Positions 50,534-63,379 of a DNA stretch of 64,000 bases are shown one piece after another. The DNA is from Paragonimus westermani (taxonomy: Eukaryota; Platyhelminthes; Trematoda; Plagiorchiida; Troglotrematidae). The first letter of the stretch is position 1. The number at the start of each line of letters is the position of its first letter. The stretch lies in assembly GCA_008508345.1 (NCBI GenBank), contig QNGE01001676.1:1-64000 (forward strand). The letters run 5' to 3'. Under the pieces are notes generated by a model. That model worked only from the letters and a program-made list of their open reading frames with translations, ran no database searches and was not told where the DNA came from. Made by a program: the position numbers and the translations under genes.

Positions 50534-50830
50534 CTGTCCCATCTTTTTTTGATTGGATCACCCTTGGGACTTTTCATCACATTGAACACGATTCCTTCCA
50601 CTTACGATCATCCGGGTGCCCAAAATACAAATACTACCAATACGACCACGGGTTCCCGAGTTAGTGGGCTCCGCAGGAGACGGCGAAACCGATCGGGACA
50701 CAGTTCATCGGAAGGGTCACCCAGCCGATCTTCCCCGGTGGTGGACTTGGGCCGATCAGAACCGGAGGCATTGATCCCCTACTTTGCTTGTCGCAGAGTT
50801 TACAATATATTCCATTCTTATGACCCAATC
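50534..50830 (+). CDS. DDHD phospholipase A1, exon 7 (GSPLGLF, DDHD domain start)
   Basis: The acceptor GAACGACAG|CTG opens a frame reading LSHLFLIGSPLGLFITLN, the conserved strand and GSPL motif. About 60 residues follow that are rich in Asn/Thr and then Arg/Ser (GLRRRRRNRSGHSSSEGS). After these come RRVYNIFHSYDPI, the start of the DDHD metal-binding-like domain with its first conserved Asp. The insert between GSPLGLF and the RVYNIFH block is longer and more basic than in vertebrate DDHD1. The donor is ATC|GTAAGT, phase 0. Confidence 0.9.
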
Positions 50831-52157
50831 GTAAGTAAGCCGTTTCAGTTGGGGTAGGGATTTTTTGAATGAGTTCGTAACCACTATTGACTTATCGTGA
50901 AAGGATGCAAATATCTACGGCACAAATTTGTGCCTATAAAAAGGCTTACTTTTATAGGATGAAATAGATGAAAATAACAATATACCAGTTTGCTTTGACA
51001 CAGTGAGCCGAGTCTCATCCATAATTGATGGGATTCTGAATCTTAAGTAGCGAAAGTAAACCTGAGAATAAACGGGTAACTTGATGAGGAAGTGACAATT
51101 CGTGACAGTGAGAAAACAACCATCACGAATACTTGTGTGTGAATTAACCACATTGTCCACAATCAGGAAAAACATGTAGCCAAGTCTGGTAAGCGCTCAA
51201 ACTACCTGCTGTTTAACTGAGAATACCATCATTAGAAAGAGAGAACAGAAAGGCATTTAAATATCCTTCGTCACTCTCCTACGTAACACTTAAATAATGA
51301 TCGTGTGATGGCGGTTTATTGAAGCACATTCGAATTGAAAGCTCGAGGATCAGAGTTAAATACGTAGATGGATTTATTTCCTCAGAGTTTCAGTTTTTAC
51401 TTGTTCTAGCTGTTGCACTGCGTTTCTTGAAGGCTGAGGTCGAACAGCCGTTTACGGCTAGTGCATGAATTGCCAACCATCTACCACAAACCCAGAAGAG
51501 ATTAAGTGGTCTTACAAACAACTGGTCTATTGGATAAGCGTCTGGACCATATTTATCAGTTCGCACACCAGTCTGACACCTATTCACTGGCTATGGCTGC
51601 GAGCCTGCTGAGTAGGTAATAATAATCAGACAACAAAGTCGGAACAGCTGTTCATCACTTCGCTGATGGTTACTAGGAACGACTGTTTTCACTAGTTGAA
51701 TGTTTGACCGTTCCGTTCATCACTGTGTCGTATGTATCCATCTTGTGGCTAGTTTTGTAAGATGTGTTTATACAAATTGTTATGGTCTGTGTACATAATT
51801 TACTGAATCAGCTGTATATCTGAGGACATATCTGATAATTACTACTCTTGTCTTTGTCACACCCTTTCTCTCCATAATACTTTCTTATCTTCGTAGCAAC
51901 CACTTAGCATATGCATCCTATATTATCTACGGTAACTATGTGTATTTTTAAAGCTGGGGCAGTCACATTATTTTTGAACCGTTGAAAATAATGAGACGAG
52001 ATTACTAGGTTCGATGTAGTGTGACGTAAGGATAACTCAAGAGAATATCCTGTTATATACTGTCAGTTAGGTCGCAGACTTTATTTCTCACTTAACCATG
52101 ATTTTTCATGATTTTGCGTGTTGATTATCATCTTGGACATTTGACTTGTCTCACCAG

Positions 52158-52460
52158 GCTTATCGTATTGAACCACTGCTGCTCAGTCATTACTCAAACA
52201 TTAGCCCCGTGGTGTTGCCAAACGCAGGATCTTTCCTGTCCAAGAACCGGAAAGAAGACGCCAAACAGTCCTTAGCCTCGGACACGGAACGATCGGAACC
52301 TCGTAGTCCTGAAAGTGATTCGGCAGGCACTGAAGGAGAAAGATCAGATGGCGAAAGAAATGAGGAGCAACACGATCACGGATTGATGAGTTTTGATTCT
52401 AACACCAACAGTTCGGAGGACGATAGCACCGCTTCAGAGTCGGGCACGTTCCCTCACAAA
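52158..52460 (+). CDS. DDHD phospholipase A1, exon 8 (AYRIEPL, acidic linker)
   Basis: The acceptor TTGTCTCACCAG|GCT continues the domain exactly (DPI then AYRIEPLLLSHYSNISPV), matching the family's DPVAYRxEPL block. The rest of the exon is an acidic, Ser-rich linker (ASDTERSEPRSPESDSAG, then SSEDDSTASES), likely disordered and a candidate for phosphorylation. Vertebrate DDHD1 also has a long low-complexity linker here. The donor is AAA|GTATGC, phase 0. Confidence 0.9.
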
Positions 52461-53423
52461 GTATGCCTCGTTAGACATTTGTACTCGCCTGTCACTTTCC
52501 TCGAAACGGATTGAATTTCTGTTTGTGATTTCCTGACACCCCTCTAACCTGAAAAGGCACCAGCGCCTCCGATTTCTAGTTCGCACAATATACGCAAATA
52601 AACGATCATAGGCTTGATCGGATGGTACTGTGGTACAAAAAGTCGGCCGCTATAACAATTACCTTTTTTTGCCACCATTTGGTCCGCCAGCTTGCGCCAA
52701 AGTGGAGCATCACGTGAACCGCATGACCATTTACCGGCGCTCGTGTCCATGACCTTCGGATAAGCAATCATCTGATCAACTAAAAATCCCACCGATGATG
52801 TTCCAGTTACCTGATTTTTTGTTTTCAAAAAACTGCCAGCTGGTCTAGCAACAACGTGTTCACGACATGTGAACAAAGTGACAGTTCGGTTGAGTAAAGT
52901 CGGGTGGTGCTACCCACCAGCTGAACTTCATGCGGGTGGTGACGGATTGGGCATAAAATTCAGCCTGTGTCGCGAACACACTGATTTGATACTAACGCAG
53001 ACTAATTTTTAAAAATCACAAGGACAAGAACAAAACAAGTTACAATAGAGTGTCGCTTTGTGACTGAGCATCGTGAAATATCGTAGTAAACCAATAGGAT
53101 TATTAAGGTGGTTCGACTAAATCAAATAAGCTACCACGGCTGACAAACATGGTCTTATCAATACTTGCGTTAGGCATGTCAGTTGATGCTACCGAATACA
53201 TCCAGATGTTCGCAATCTTGTGCGACTCCTGTAGGTTGTGCCATAGAAACAAACAAAACCATGAGCGTAATATGAGGTGGCATTATTGAATAATGTATCT
53301 TTCAGCTAGGAACGTAAGAATGATGTAAAAGTGAAGTGTGCATTTTGTTGAGCTGTGACGTAGGTGTCATATGCTACGTTAAACCACATGGTTATGTTCT
53401 CGGTGAACCTATCATCCCTGCAG

Positions 53424-53522
53424 GCAAACGAAGAAGGAGCAGACCTTCTTTCTCAATTTCCCTATTATGTGATGTTCATTGACATATCCCTATGTATAAA
53501 CAGCTCGCAAGGAAAATTTTTG
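53424..53522 (+). CDS. Candidate exon of the DDHD gene
   Basis: An acceptor CCTATCATCCCTGCAG is followed by an open phase-0 frame (ANEEGADLLSQFPYY, continuing to GKFL) with possible donors at TAT|GTGATG or TTG|GTCAGT. Phase agrees with exon 8, but the peptide has no clear counterpart in the family. Confidence 0.3.
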
Positions 53523-56500
53523 GTCAGTTTATTAAGTTGGAACTGTCCTTTTCTCTGGTGTCGTTCAAACACACTTTAACAGCCCTGACTATCAGACATC
53601 GGAATAGATACCTTTTGTTAATTATACAAAATGATTAAATTCAGTATAATGCCTTATCAACGTTACCTTAAAAAACATCCACCACTCTATAGTGCTATCG
53701 TCACAACGGGGCATGAACACGATATCCACCGGTGTTTCAGGTTCTAAAGCGAAATGGAGCTGAATTGCGGCAGTATTTCACCGAGACTCTTCGGCTCATC
53801 TGCCGAACTGATAATACCGTCTACATAACGTATAGGAAGAGTGTTCGGTAGTAGATGATGGGTCCCTAGGAATCGATGTGCCTACGGTTTTCATTCTTTC
53901 AAATGTAATGGCAACAGTCGGACTCTTTCTCTTGGTACATTTTTCACTTTTAGTCAGTGGTTTTTCATTACCTGCTGATTCACCCTTTTCGTTCTCGATG
54001 CTAATTACTTTGATTATATCTGCAAATAACACCAATTTTACTCACGTTGTCAACTTCATTCAAGTTAACGACTTCAGTATCCCACTCAGCTGTGGATATT
54101 AGTATATCCTCACTTGGCTACATATACCTAGGCGAAACTAATTGTCCGCTACCAGCCGTCAGCAACAAAAACAGCCACAAACCAGTGGTTGTTGCTGATG
54201 CTTAAATGTCACACAATCACAAAGAAACTGCAAGCCCTATCCAAGAAGAGGATGATTATTTTGACCATCTTATTATTAGGACTTAAAGATGGTTTTAGAG
54301 CTCCCAGTTGATCATGAAGTATTTCAGACTGGCTTCTTAAATCTGACTGTCTGAACCTATTCACAAAACGACGGCGTTTAGTTTGACAATAACGTTCCCA
54401 CAAAAACTTCATCCAAAGAAGTACGCACGTGTCATTCAATATTTTCCCGGAATTCAACCCCAGATCTAATCGGATTCTGTTGAGTTCGTAGTTTCGTCAC
54501 CTCCTTCTTATCATCCTTCGATCACGATCTGCTAAGCGTACTTCTGGAGCCTGCTTACTTTGTTAGGTTATAGATCTGTTAATGTCCTCTTGTCAATAAC
54601 CTGTTTGTGGTCCAAGTCACATGCTCTACCAATCCACGTGTGCTTGAATTTGGACGTCGTAATGAAGTACCAGAACCAGCGCGATTTTGTCTGAGGATTA
54701 CCAAGTACTGATTCTTTACGTCGATAGCAATTTTCTCATCAAACAAAACATCGCGAGAGATTCAGTATTTCCAATATCTGAGCTCAATTTCACACCTTCG
54801 CTGCGATGTAAATGTGACTCTCACCTCACTTTTTTGAAGTGAGGTTGTTTAGCTGTAACTGCACCAATCATCCAATAACAAACTCATTCGAACTCCCATC
54901 ACCACTTACAGCGATGAGCCGTGCTCGTGAGTACAGTGGCTCGGGCTGTCGTTGATCTACGAGGTTGCATAACAATAAACAAGCAAAATTTACAGCAGAG
55001 AGCTGGTTAAAATCTAATAAAAAAACGTATTTTACGAAAAAGAGTGAAGAAACTTGCAGACACTTGTTCGATAACGTCTGCGACACCTACATGGCAGCGT
55101 GTTTCCAACCAGCAGTGAGAAGTGTCTGTACTCCAGTGTCTGTTGCAAAGTGAAGTTATGATCGATACACCCACTCTCATACCGGAATCCTGAATGTGTT
55201 TTTCCTTCTCTTTCCCTATATTCCTGGCGCCGCCCAATTGTGATACTAGTATGCATCATATCAATTTCGGCAATAGTTCGTTTATGGTGTTCAGGTCACT
55301 CATGGTCAAATATCGCATGTCCCACCAAGGTTGATAGGGAACGTGAGCCGAACACTTTGAAGTCTTCGATCACGCTTTAAAAATAATGGTTTAAAATTAT
55401 CAGCCAGTGAATCGTAATCACAGTAAAAAGCCTTGTAGGTATCCATGTGGGATTTCACTTCAGGATGGATGTAGCATGACAGTTAGTCGACACTTTTGAT
55501 ATCGAGATAAACAACAAGCGAGTGGAATTCTCTTCTGAGGTTCATGAGTACATTAGCTCAATTGGTGTTTGTAGTTTGATTTTTGCTAATTCGTTCGACC
55601 TATTTACACTTTGTGGATCGAGCAAATGGATTTGAGGTACTTGCATCCATGATAAATTTCCGGAAGCTGGACAAAAGTTTCAAACTGTGGTTGGCCCATA
55701 TTGAATAGAAAATCTAAGAAATGTGTTTGTTTTTCAAAGAGACACCTCAGGAGAGTTGTTACTAATCCCTTTTTGTCTCCGACACATTCCATCTTTTAAC
55801 AAGGACACCCGTTTATTTTCGCAAGAGCAGTCATTCCGACTTAAGTCGACGTGCGGAGTTTATCAATGGCGCAAAGTACAATTAATGTGACAGGGTTCCG
55901 ATTTGTCAGTATTTTGCAGAGTAGATGGGAAACAACGCTTTGCGACCTTGCAACCTTCGTGCACCTGTCGAACTTGACAGTGGTTTTCAAACGACTCACC
56001 GGGTTGCACCCAAACTAGGTAAACTGCCTACACGAAAACGGCAGACGGCGTCGACTTCGAAAGTTGGAACAAGGCATCCAGCAAGGGGATTTATTTTACA
56101 TACATATTTTTGGCCCATTTTAATGATACTGCTAAGAAACATGAAATGCAAAAGCCGTTTATGTTTACACTAAATATATTCAAAAACTCAAGTTGAATCC
56201 ATATCTTTCAGTGATTCAAGTAGAAATTGTTGAACATCTTTACAACAATAGAAAACTTGACACTGCCGTATTTTGAGACACACGGATGTAAAGACAACAT
56301 GCTGGCCACAAAAACTGCTGGTGTGCTCTGATGTTTATCATAATCGTTGGTTTGTGAAGCTGTGGACAACATCTAGGCGAGATGCGAAACGTTTTACTTT
56401 CACACTGTGAACTTCCACAGTTTGGTTCATATTTGCTTGGATGTGACTGTAAAAATGATCGTTTATTTCTGATCACTACCACATAGACGAAAAGCATCTT

Positions 56501-58106
56501 GTACTCTGCTGCTCCCTACGGATTGAACTAATTCTCACCCGTTCACTTCTGTAAGTGTACATTACCTCAAATAAATATCATGAGAAGGCACAAATGTAAA
56601 CGGTATGCTTTAGTAATTATATTAACCGTAACTTATCGACCCTATCTAAAAATCTTTTTCCACCCAGTGCTGTATTTCTTGGATTTCGTTTAATACGTTT
56701 TTCGTCTTATGTTTGGTACGGTGGCGAACGTTGAGTTTGTTGAAGGTTGTTTGGAGAAATTCCCTCCTAAATTGGTCTTCATTTTGTCTTTTGCTGCTTG
56801 CGGTGAAGAATTATGGTGAATTTTGTGCTGTAACTGTAGGCAAAATATGTCCGCTTTTTTTAAACTATCAATGCGTACCTACTAAAAGTTCTTGCTTGGC
56901 ACACACATATGTACTTGAATGTTTTAATGAGCTCATTTCCCATTGACTAGTGGTCATTGACAAAGTCGTTTGAAGCCGCTCCATTTCAAATATCTATGAG
57001 TATCCAGTCGGCCCACAGTCAAAGCGTAAGAGCCATTCTATTTTTAATCTTCTCAATAATACTCTCTTAGCTCCAATAATTTAGCCCGCCTTTTCTATAG
57101 CTTCCTTGGACTTGGAATACGGTCCTATTAACCCGACTGTACGAATAAATGTTATTGGAAGGGTTAATTTTACATTACAGAGCGGTTTATCCCGAATCTA
57201 TAAAAACGATTCAACACCCAGCCCTAATTACGACAGCATGGGTTGACTTATATCATCTACTAACAATGTCCAATTCTCTCACCTGTCCCGCAGAAATAGG
57301 AGTAGAACCATGGTTTTTTCTGAGACCATTGGAATGATGTCTTGGTTATTTGACCATAGTGAAATGTAACTCTAAATTTGTTATGGTTGGATGACATCAC
57401 AAATGTGGACGAATGTCCAGATCAAAGTCGTTATCATACTCGAACTTGATCTCACGTATAAACTTTTTGTTGGTATATTACCCACCAGAAACGTTGACAT
57501 TCATTCAATCTTGTATCTATATCTATCTATTTTCCACCCTTACGGAATGGGTGCAACAATTTCGAGCTAATTTTACTAGTCAATCAGATCTACAAATTAG
57601 TGTAAATAATACCCACAAATAGCTAACCGTTAGCACTCAACAACATAAGGACGCAGACCAGTTACTGAGATAGTAGGTTGCGTAAATGTACTCTTCGGTG
57701 TGTAATAACAGCAAAGTGCTAGTTGGATCGTTTAAAAATGAAGGTGATAATCACTAAGTCATTCTCGCGGGCTAGTCCGGATTATGATTTGAACACCATC
57801 TACATTTGATCATAACTTCCTCATTCAGGTACACTTCTCTAAAAGTCCACCCTTAAACAAAGCACTACATTTGAGTTACTCCTTGTCATGATGTACTACG
57901 AAAGCATACTGTCGTTAAGCCCCTGAGCGTTCGAACCATTGTAATTAAGCGGTGAGTCATGTTCCTGTGCGAATATTGTTTAATCTATGCTGTTATTTAA
58001 AAAGGAGAAACATTCTGTTCAGGACGAGATCATACGTTATGTCTAAGGCCTGAAGAGTGAAACCGAAGGTGATTACTTCCTATCCAACTGGAGTAGACGG
58101 GGAATT

Positions 58107-58855
58107 TTGTCTTGGTGTGGAAACTGTAATCTACTGGATAGCGTTCAACTTGTGGCAGTTCAAAATTTCCGAACCATACCAACTATGGAAAGGGTGATAA
58201 TGCTTGTGTACGTTCTATTTTGCTGTAGTCCAGAAACGTGGTCTGACCGCGACGATGTCAACCGGTTTGGTGTGTTCGACCACCGATGTATTCGCCAATA
58301 AGCCCACATTAAGTGGACTAACCACGTGAACAGTACGACCGTTTGCCGGTGCGTATTCCGAAACGCTCATAATGCACGACCAACTGGTCGACTATTCACG
58401 TTGCACAGCCTCCGAAGGTTGGATCGAATACTTCGTATACCATCTCATCGTTTGCCTTACTGGGTACTATATACTGAGACCACCAACAGCTGGGTGATAC
58501 CGCGTGGTGGTTAGTCAAGAACGTAGCCACGTACTATTAGGACCCTGACTGCCACACTGAGTAATGTGGTAGGTGTTGCTTGCCTGGTTGGGACCCTGGT
58601 GATCAAATCGCTAGTCCGAAGCACTATCCGAGATGGCAGTGTACCGCAGTCGATGGCGCACTTACATTCATACTACTTCTGGTTCTTCTGCCTAGTCCTT
58701 TTTTATTAGTCTTCAATAATCCTAGTAACAGTATCCTACCGGATGTTCTACGTCACTTTCGAGGTCAGCAGCGGACTGAGCCACAGTACCTTCTGGTCAG
58801 GCTCATGGCTGTGGACGATATGACTAAAACGCCAGACAATGTTTACGCGTCTTGA
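58107..58855 (+). pseudogene. RTE-like LINE pol C-terminal remnant in an intron
   Basis: The plus-strand frames read LVYVLFCCSPETW, then FGVFDHRCIRQ, an H..W...VN region, and HSLRRLDRILRIPSHRLPYWVL followed by RGG. A shift to a second frame gives MPGWDPGDQ. This is the characteristic post-RT tail of the trematode RTE-type family (GCETW ... FDHRCLR ... LRWLGHVLRMPxHRLP ... RGG ... GWGPRD). It has in-frame stops and is dead. It lies in the intron before 59344, in sense orientation. Confidence 0.75.
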
Positions 58856-59343
58856 CCTCATCCGCTCCACGTTTGATGTCAACAGTTTCAAGAATAGCGA
58901 GTTTTCCGACGCTTCATTACGGGATACTCTTACTGACTGATTAATTACGGCCTTTTCTTGCCTTAGTAAGGAAGTTGTGTAAATATTCAGCTAGTATGAT
59001 ATGCATATAAATGTACGATAGGCCTCATACATTAATCTGAAGACCCGTTTCTATAATGTAACGCTATGACTTCTTCTCCCGCAATTGAACTCTGCATATT
59101 TTAAGTCAATCGATTTACTTGCTAGAGAATGTTTATACCATGAGTAAGCTTCACACGTGTAACCAAATTGCTTCCAAGCGGTTTTTAGCTTTCATGATTT
59201 AATCTACAGTGGCCTTGCGATGTATACTTAAGCAGCAGTAATATAAACCTTCAACTAGCTTATTCAACGTAAATAGAGATGGGTGAATTTCAATAGTTCC
59301 TCGCTGTGATACGAATGATTCTATATTTCCTTCCCCTACGCAG

Positions 59344-59407
59344 CTCTACAAACGGCTGAGCGTAACCAACGGCAATCAAGTTTACAAACAACACAAATCT
59401 CGCACAT
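59344..59407 (+). CDS. DDHD gene, probable small exon
   Basis: A 64-base exon is bounded by a strong acceptor (CCTTCCCCTACGCAG) and donor (ACAT|GTAAGT). Read in phase 0 it gives LYKRLSVTNGNQVYKQHKSR and leaves in phase 1, which fits the segment at 60411. A second frame (LQTAERNQRQSSLQTTQISH) is also open and would leave in phase 2, which fits the final exon at 61765 directly. The splice signals are good. The frame is undecided. Confidence 0.5.
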
Positions 59408-60410
59408 GTAAGTGTTGTCACGTGTCCGCGAATGAACGCTGTTTAATGTGCCAATTAGCATTCCACTCAGATTGATGCGTTTCAAAACTACCCATTAGCA
59501 TCTTCTTGGGAGTAAGCCCAACTGATTTACACCTTGACACGTTGACCTCTCATTCATAAACAGACAAGTGTACTTCAAGTCAATTACATAGGTGCGCCGA
59601 CCGGTACACCGCAAACCACCCACCCACTTGCTGATTGTGATTATGTATGCTGTGATGATGGTTCGGTTCAGTGTGGCTAATAAGCTAATGTTCACAAACC
59701 GCCGTTTTGATTTGCTTATTGTTTGCTTTTAGTTCATGTTAAACTTTACTGCATATCAAAGTGCAAGCGGGTTTATATAACTGGCTAGTTCAAAAGCACA
59801 TATTGGAATCTTCTTTCGGTTCATCGGTACCGCTCAAATTGTTCAATCCCAGATTTCATTACTGATGTTAATGAGCCCTTAAAACTCCGAAAGTGACGGA
59901 AATTCTGATGTACGATACGGTCGTTTCGCACATCTCTAGAAACAACTAGGCGGCAATTTTGAACGATGTCCACTGAACGCAAGACCGTACTGTACATTCG
60001 ATAAACCAATGTCCGCCAATGCTCAAAAACGAGAAGCCGCAAGCGGCGATCCAAACGATGTCTCACGGAAATGAGAATGTGAAAAAAAATCTTGATAGTC
60101 AAATATGAGTACAGCGTGAACGGCCAAGCACGGCAGTACTTGAACATGTAGGACTGCTATAAACACAAAATGCGAGTGCTCGAAGTAGTTGAACAAGTTA
60201 TTTGTCACCTAAATAAGGTAGCAGGAATGTCCGTCCAACCACCCACCTAACCGGCCTGAAGAGATTAAAGTCCATGCACCCCCTGTGAACACAAAAACAC
60301 TAACATATTGCCAAAAAAGTGGTTGCGGTATAAGTTTGTCGTGGAGTATATGAAGATTCACATATGTATGCAGCGATAAAATCTTCTAACCACACCCTGT
60401 TCATTATTAG

Positions 60411-60553
60411 GTCAACAGCGACTAGCTGACCAACCAACGGACCTTAGAGAAGACGGTCAGCTGAACTTTGAAAAAGAATTATACACAGAGACACGAAATA
60501 TTCGCGGCGAAATCACAAGATCACTCCAGGCAACTGCAGAACCTTCGGGTTAA
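60411..60553 (+). CDS. DDHD gene, candidate exon with in-frame stop
   Basis: The acceptor TTCATTATTAG|GT is open in only one frame, the one that follows 59344-59407 read in phase 0. It encodes a charged helical stretch (RLADQPTDLREDGQLNFEKE, then IRGEITRSLQ) and ends PSG-TAA at 60551. A weak donor (TCGG|GTTAAT) sits at the stop but is phase 1, and the final exon requires phase 2. It could be an alternative last exon giving a protein without the end of the DDHD domain, or a splice I have not resolved. Confidence 0.4.
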
Positions 60554-61764
60554 TGCGCCAGTGTGTCGTCAACTAGACACGTAGAGTCAAGTCAAATCAA
60601 ATCAATAACGCGTTTCATGAACTCCGAGAGGTGAATTTTCAGCTTTACACTTGAGGTGTCAGGTCTGCCAGTGGACCTGTTGACACGTGAACAATTCAGC
60701 TTGCACTTTTTTCGCATCATGGAGACGATTAACCTGTTTGGAGAAGGGCATAATTTCCTCCTGCCGATATATTCGGTTGAGCAAACAGGTGACTGCCAAA
60801 AAACCCAGATTTACAAAGGCGCTGTTGCGAGCTATTTGTGGACATCACAGGAGGTCGTGCAGATGAATACATCTTATTATCCCATAAAATAAGAAGGGTT
60901 CAAATCCGTGTCCAAATTCAACGTTCCATAAACATGTGCACCGGATTTTAAGCGGAGCTTCGTGTTTGGAACGAAACCGTTTCTCCAAATCGGCGATTGA
61001 CACAACAACGCATATTATGGGGTGAAAACCATTTTTGAACACATCAGTGGCATTCCGCTTGCCTCAACTGACGGAACAGTGTAATTTGCACAGGCTTGAT
61101 GCGTGGAAACACGATTAATACTGTCCTCGGAGGTTCGATTCAGTTGATTTGTCAACTGAATGTGTTCTGGGAAAGTTCATGACACAAAACATCTTGCCCT
61201 CAGACTAACACAATTTGTCCATTGTTTGGCAAAAAGATCGAACAAGATGGTGTTAGGGTGCCACAGCGGTTTCAATTAACAATTTTCAACACTCACACTC
61301 AAAGCATCGAACCTCAAATTGTTCGGCCGGTCGGACATCGTTGTGGATTCATCCATACGTGGTGTTAATTCAGATAGTTGAGGGGACAGGTGTTTTGGTT
61401 TATCGTACGATTATTAATTTGTCCATTAAAAATAAAAACAATGTGCATCTAACTGTGGCAAGCCTGAGGATTAGTGGAAGCCCAATTATCACAAATTTGG
61501 ACGTGAATTTGCACATTTGTATCATTCCTGAATACAAACAAACTATGTCACCTATGCAGAATTACACAGTGAATGAACGCTGAGAAATTTTTACACTGAA
61601 TCATTTTTGGTCACACCGAATATCTGCTGGTTAACTAGAGTTCACATTGCACCGATTTATTCATAAGTTGCACATTAAATGAATCCGACGGCATCAACAT
61701 GAACTATCCAAACAGGTAAACAATTCCGCTTTTGTCTTTTTAATAAAACAGTCAAGCTTTTCAG

Positions 61765-61999
61765 TCGGCTGGTCACCAGACGCTCGTCCCACGTGACTAG
61801 CTTGGGGCCACTGCGGCAACGACAGCGCGCGGAACCGCTTGCGACAGAACGACGTCTGCATTACCGAGTTGATTACGAATGGCAGAAGTCGTTTTCTCCG
61901 TTAGCTGTGCTTGGAGCTCATTACAGCTATTGGACAAGTGAAGAGCTGGCATTCTTCATACTATATCAAATGTTTGGTCATCCCGACAGTTTGATTTGA
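61765..61999 (+). CDS. DDHD phospholipase A1, last exon (end of DDHD domain)
   Basis: The acceptor CAAGCTTTTCAG|T enters in phase 2. After a basic stretch (LRQRQRAEPLATERRLH) the exon reads YRVDYEWQKSF, then LGAHYSYWTSEELAFFILYQM and TGA at 61997-61999. These are the family's RIDYxLQ (conserved Asp) and SHxxYWxSxD (conserved His) blocks that close the DDHD domain. I see no good AATAAA close downstream, so the 3' end is not placed. Confidence 0.9.
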
Positions 62000-63379
62000 G
62001 CCGGTCCAAAGGAGCTTTTGTTTGCTAATGTCCAACTTATCTGTGATATGCAGTGCCTCATTCACTCTTTCATATCTTTTCCTACAGTTTCAGAGAAGCC
62101 CTTCATCTCAATTTAGAGAGTCTATTCTTCGACGACTGGTTATCCAAAGCATACTCATTACACAAAAACTGGACAAAATTATACACTGGTTGTAGTGCTC
62201 GCTGTTGGGATTGGACGTAAGACGCCTAGTAATGCAAATCAGTAATAACAAGCATAATTGTTGAGAAAAATGGGCTGAGTCACGCTCAGTACACGGTAGC
62301 CCCAATCATAATTAACCCAACTGAAACGTACAGGCTAAAACGGTTAACAAACAAAACTACTCAGCTCAATTCGATTTAGGAAGCCCCCGCTGAACTTGAA
62401 AACACAGTCGAACATACTAAACCGTATGCGGAAAGTGACGGAAATAGTCTCGTTCGGAGCATTTGATAACCAGTCCCTGAAATTACCGGTAAACAACAGA
62501 CAATCCTCATGGGAACCGTCAATTGTAGTAATCAAATGAGATCTCCCTTTTTCGACATTTTCATTAGAGGTTCAGTGTTACAGGTGTTGCAAATGACTGA
62601 TGGACAGATAAATCTATGTCAAAATCCCCTTAAGAACCCGTCCGCAGATCACAATGTATAAAATACAAAAAACGCAGATTCGATTAAACAAACACGAAAC
62701 CATCCTTCCCTATTTGGAAAATATCTGTATAATAATACGCACGTGAGATAGCCACGGGAACAGCAGAAAATCAGATGTACGCGGTGGCGGATGATATCCA
62801 CCACGTGGTACGGTATTGTATCCACACCAGCTGACTCAGTCAGAAGCTTAATTCAAGGGCTGATCGAACGCCTTTTTAGGTTTCGGTTATGAGTCCCGTA
62901 CAACTTAACTGTCAAACACGGTCACAATGCTCTTACAAATCTAGTAAGTGATATAAGATACACATTGATGAAGATATCCTTAAAATAATAGACAGGCACA
63001 TCGCGTCCTGTAGTTCGAACACAAGACTTAGCGATCATTCATCACTGTATGTGAAAAGCTTATGCCTAGCAAGGTAACTCTTCAAGTCACACCATTCAAT
63101 CTCCGACATACAGTGTCGTCGAAACCATCTATGCCAATGTGGCGTGCCTGCACAATAACGACGACTGAAATCTGTCAGTTCAATTAGGTTCACGACCAAA
63201 TGGTTCGGATAAATTAGAAGAGATGATATCAACTAAAAATCGTTCTTGTTGAGAAACGGATTATCAGAAAACAGGATGGAAAAATTTGAATTTGCGACCA
63301 TAATTAAATGAAAATAATGCTGTGGCGTGATATCACACACAAAAGATCAGGTGATCAGTTAAGAGATTTAGTGTGCAGG
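62000..63379. other. Intergenic region between two convergent genes
   Basis: Nothing coding is recognised. It should contain the 3' UTRs of the lipase gene (+) and of the IQ-motif gene (minus), but no canonical polyadenylation signal stands out in either. Confidence 0.5.

Noticed and set aside
52544..52876. A 110-codon minus-strand frame just after lipase exon 8
   Set aside because: It is antisense to an intron of a well-supported gene and matches no family. Length alone is not enough.
55925..56173. Frame starting MGNNALRP after an acceptor-like TATTTTGCAG, with a donor-like CTAG|GTAAAC
   Set aside because: As an exon of the lipase gene its only open entry phase ends in TAG at the donor. 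As a separate myristoylated protein it has no known relative.
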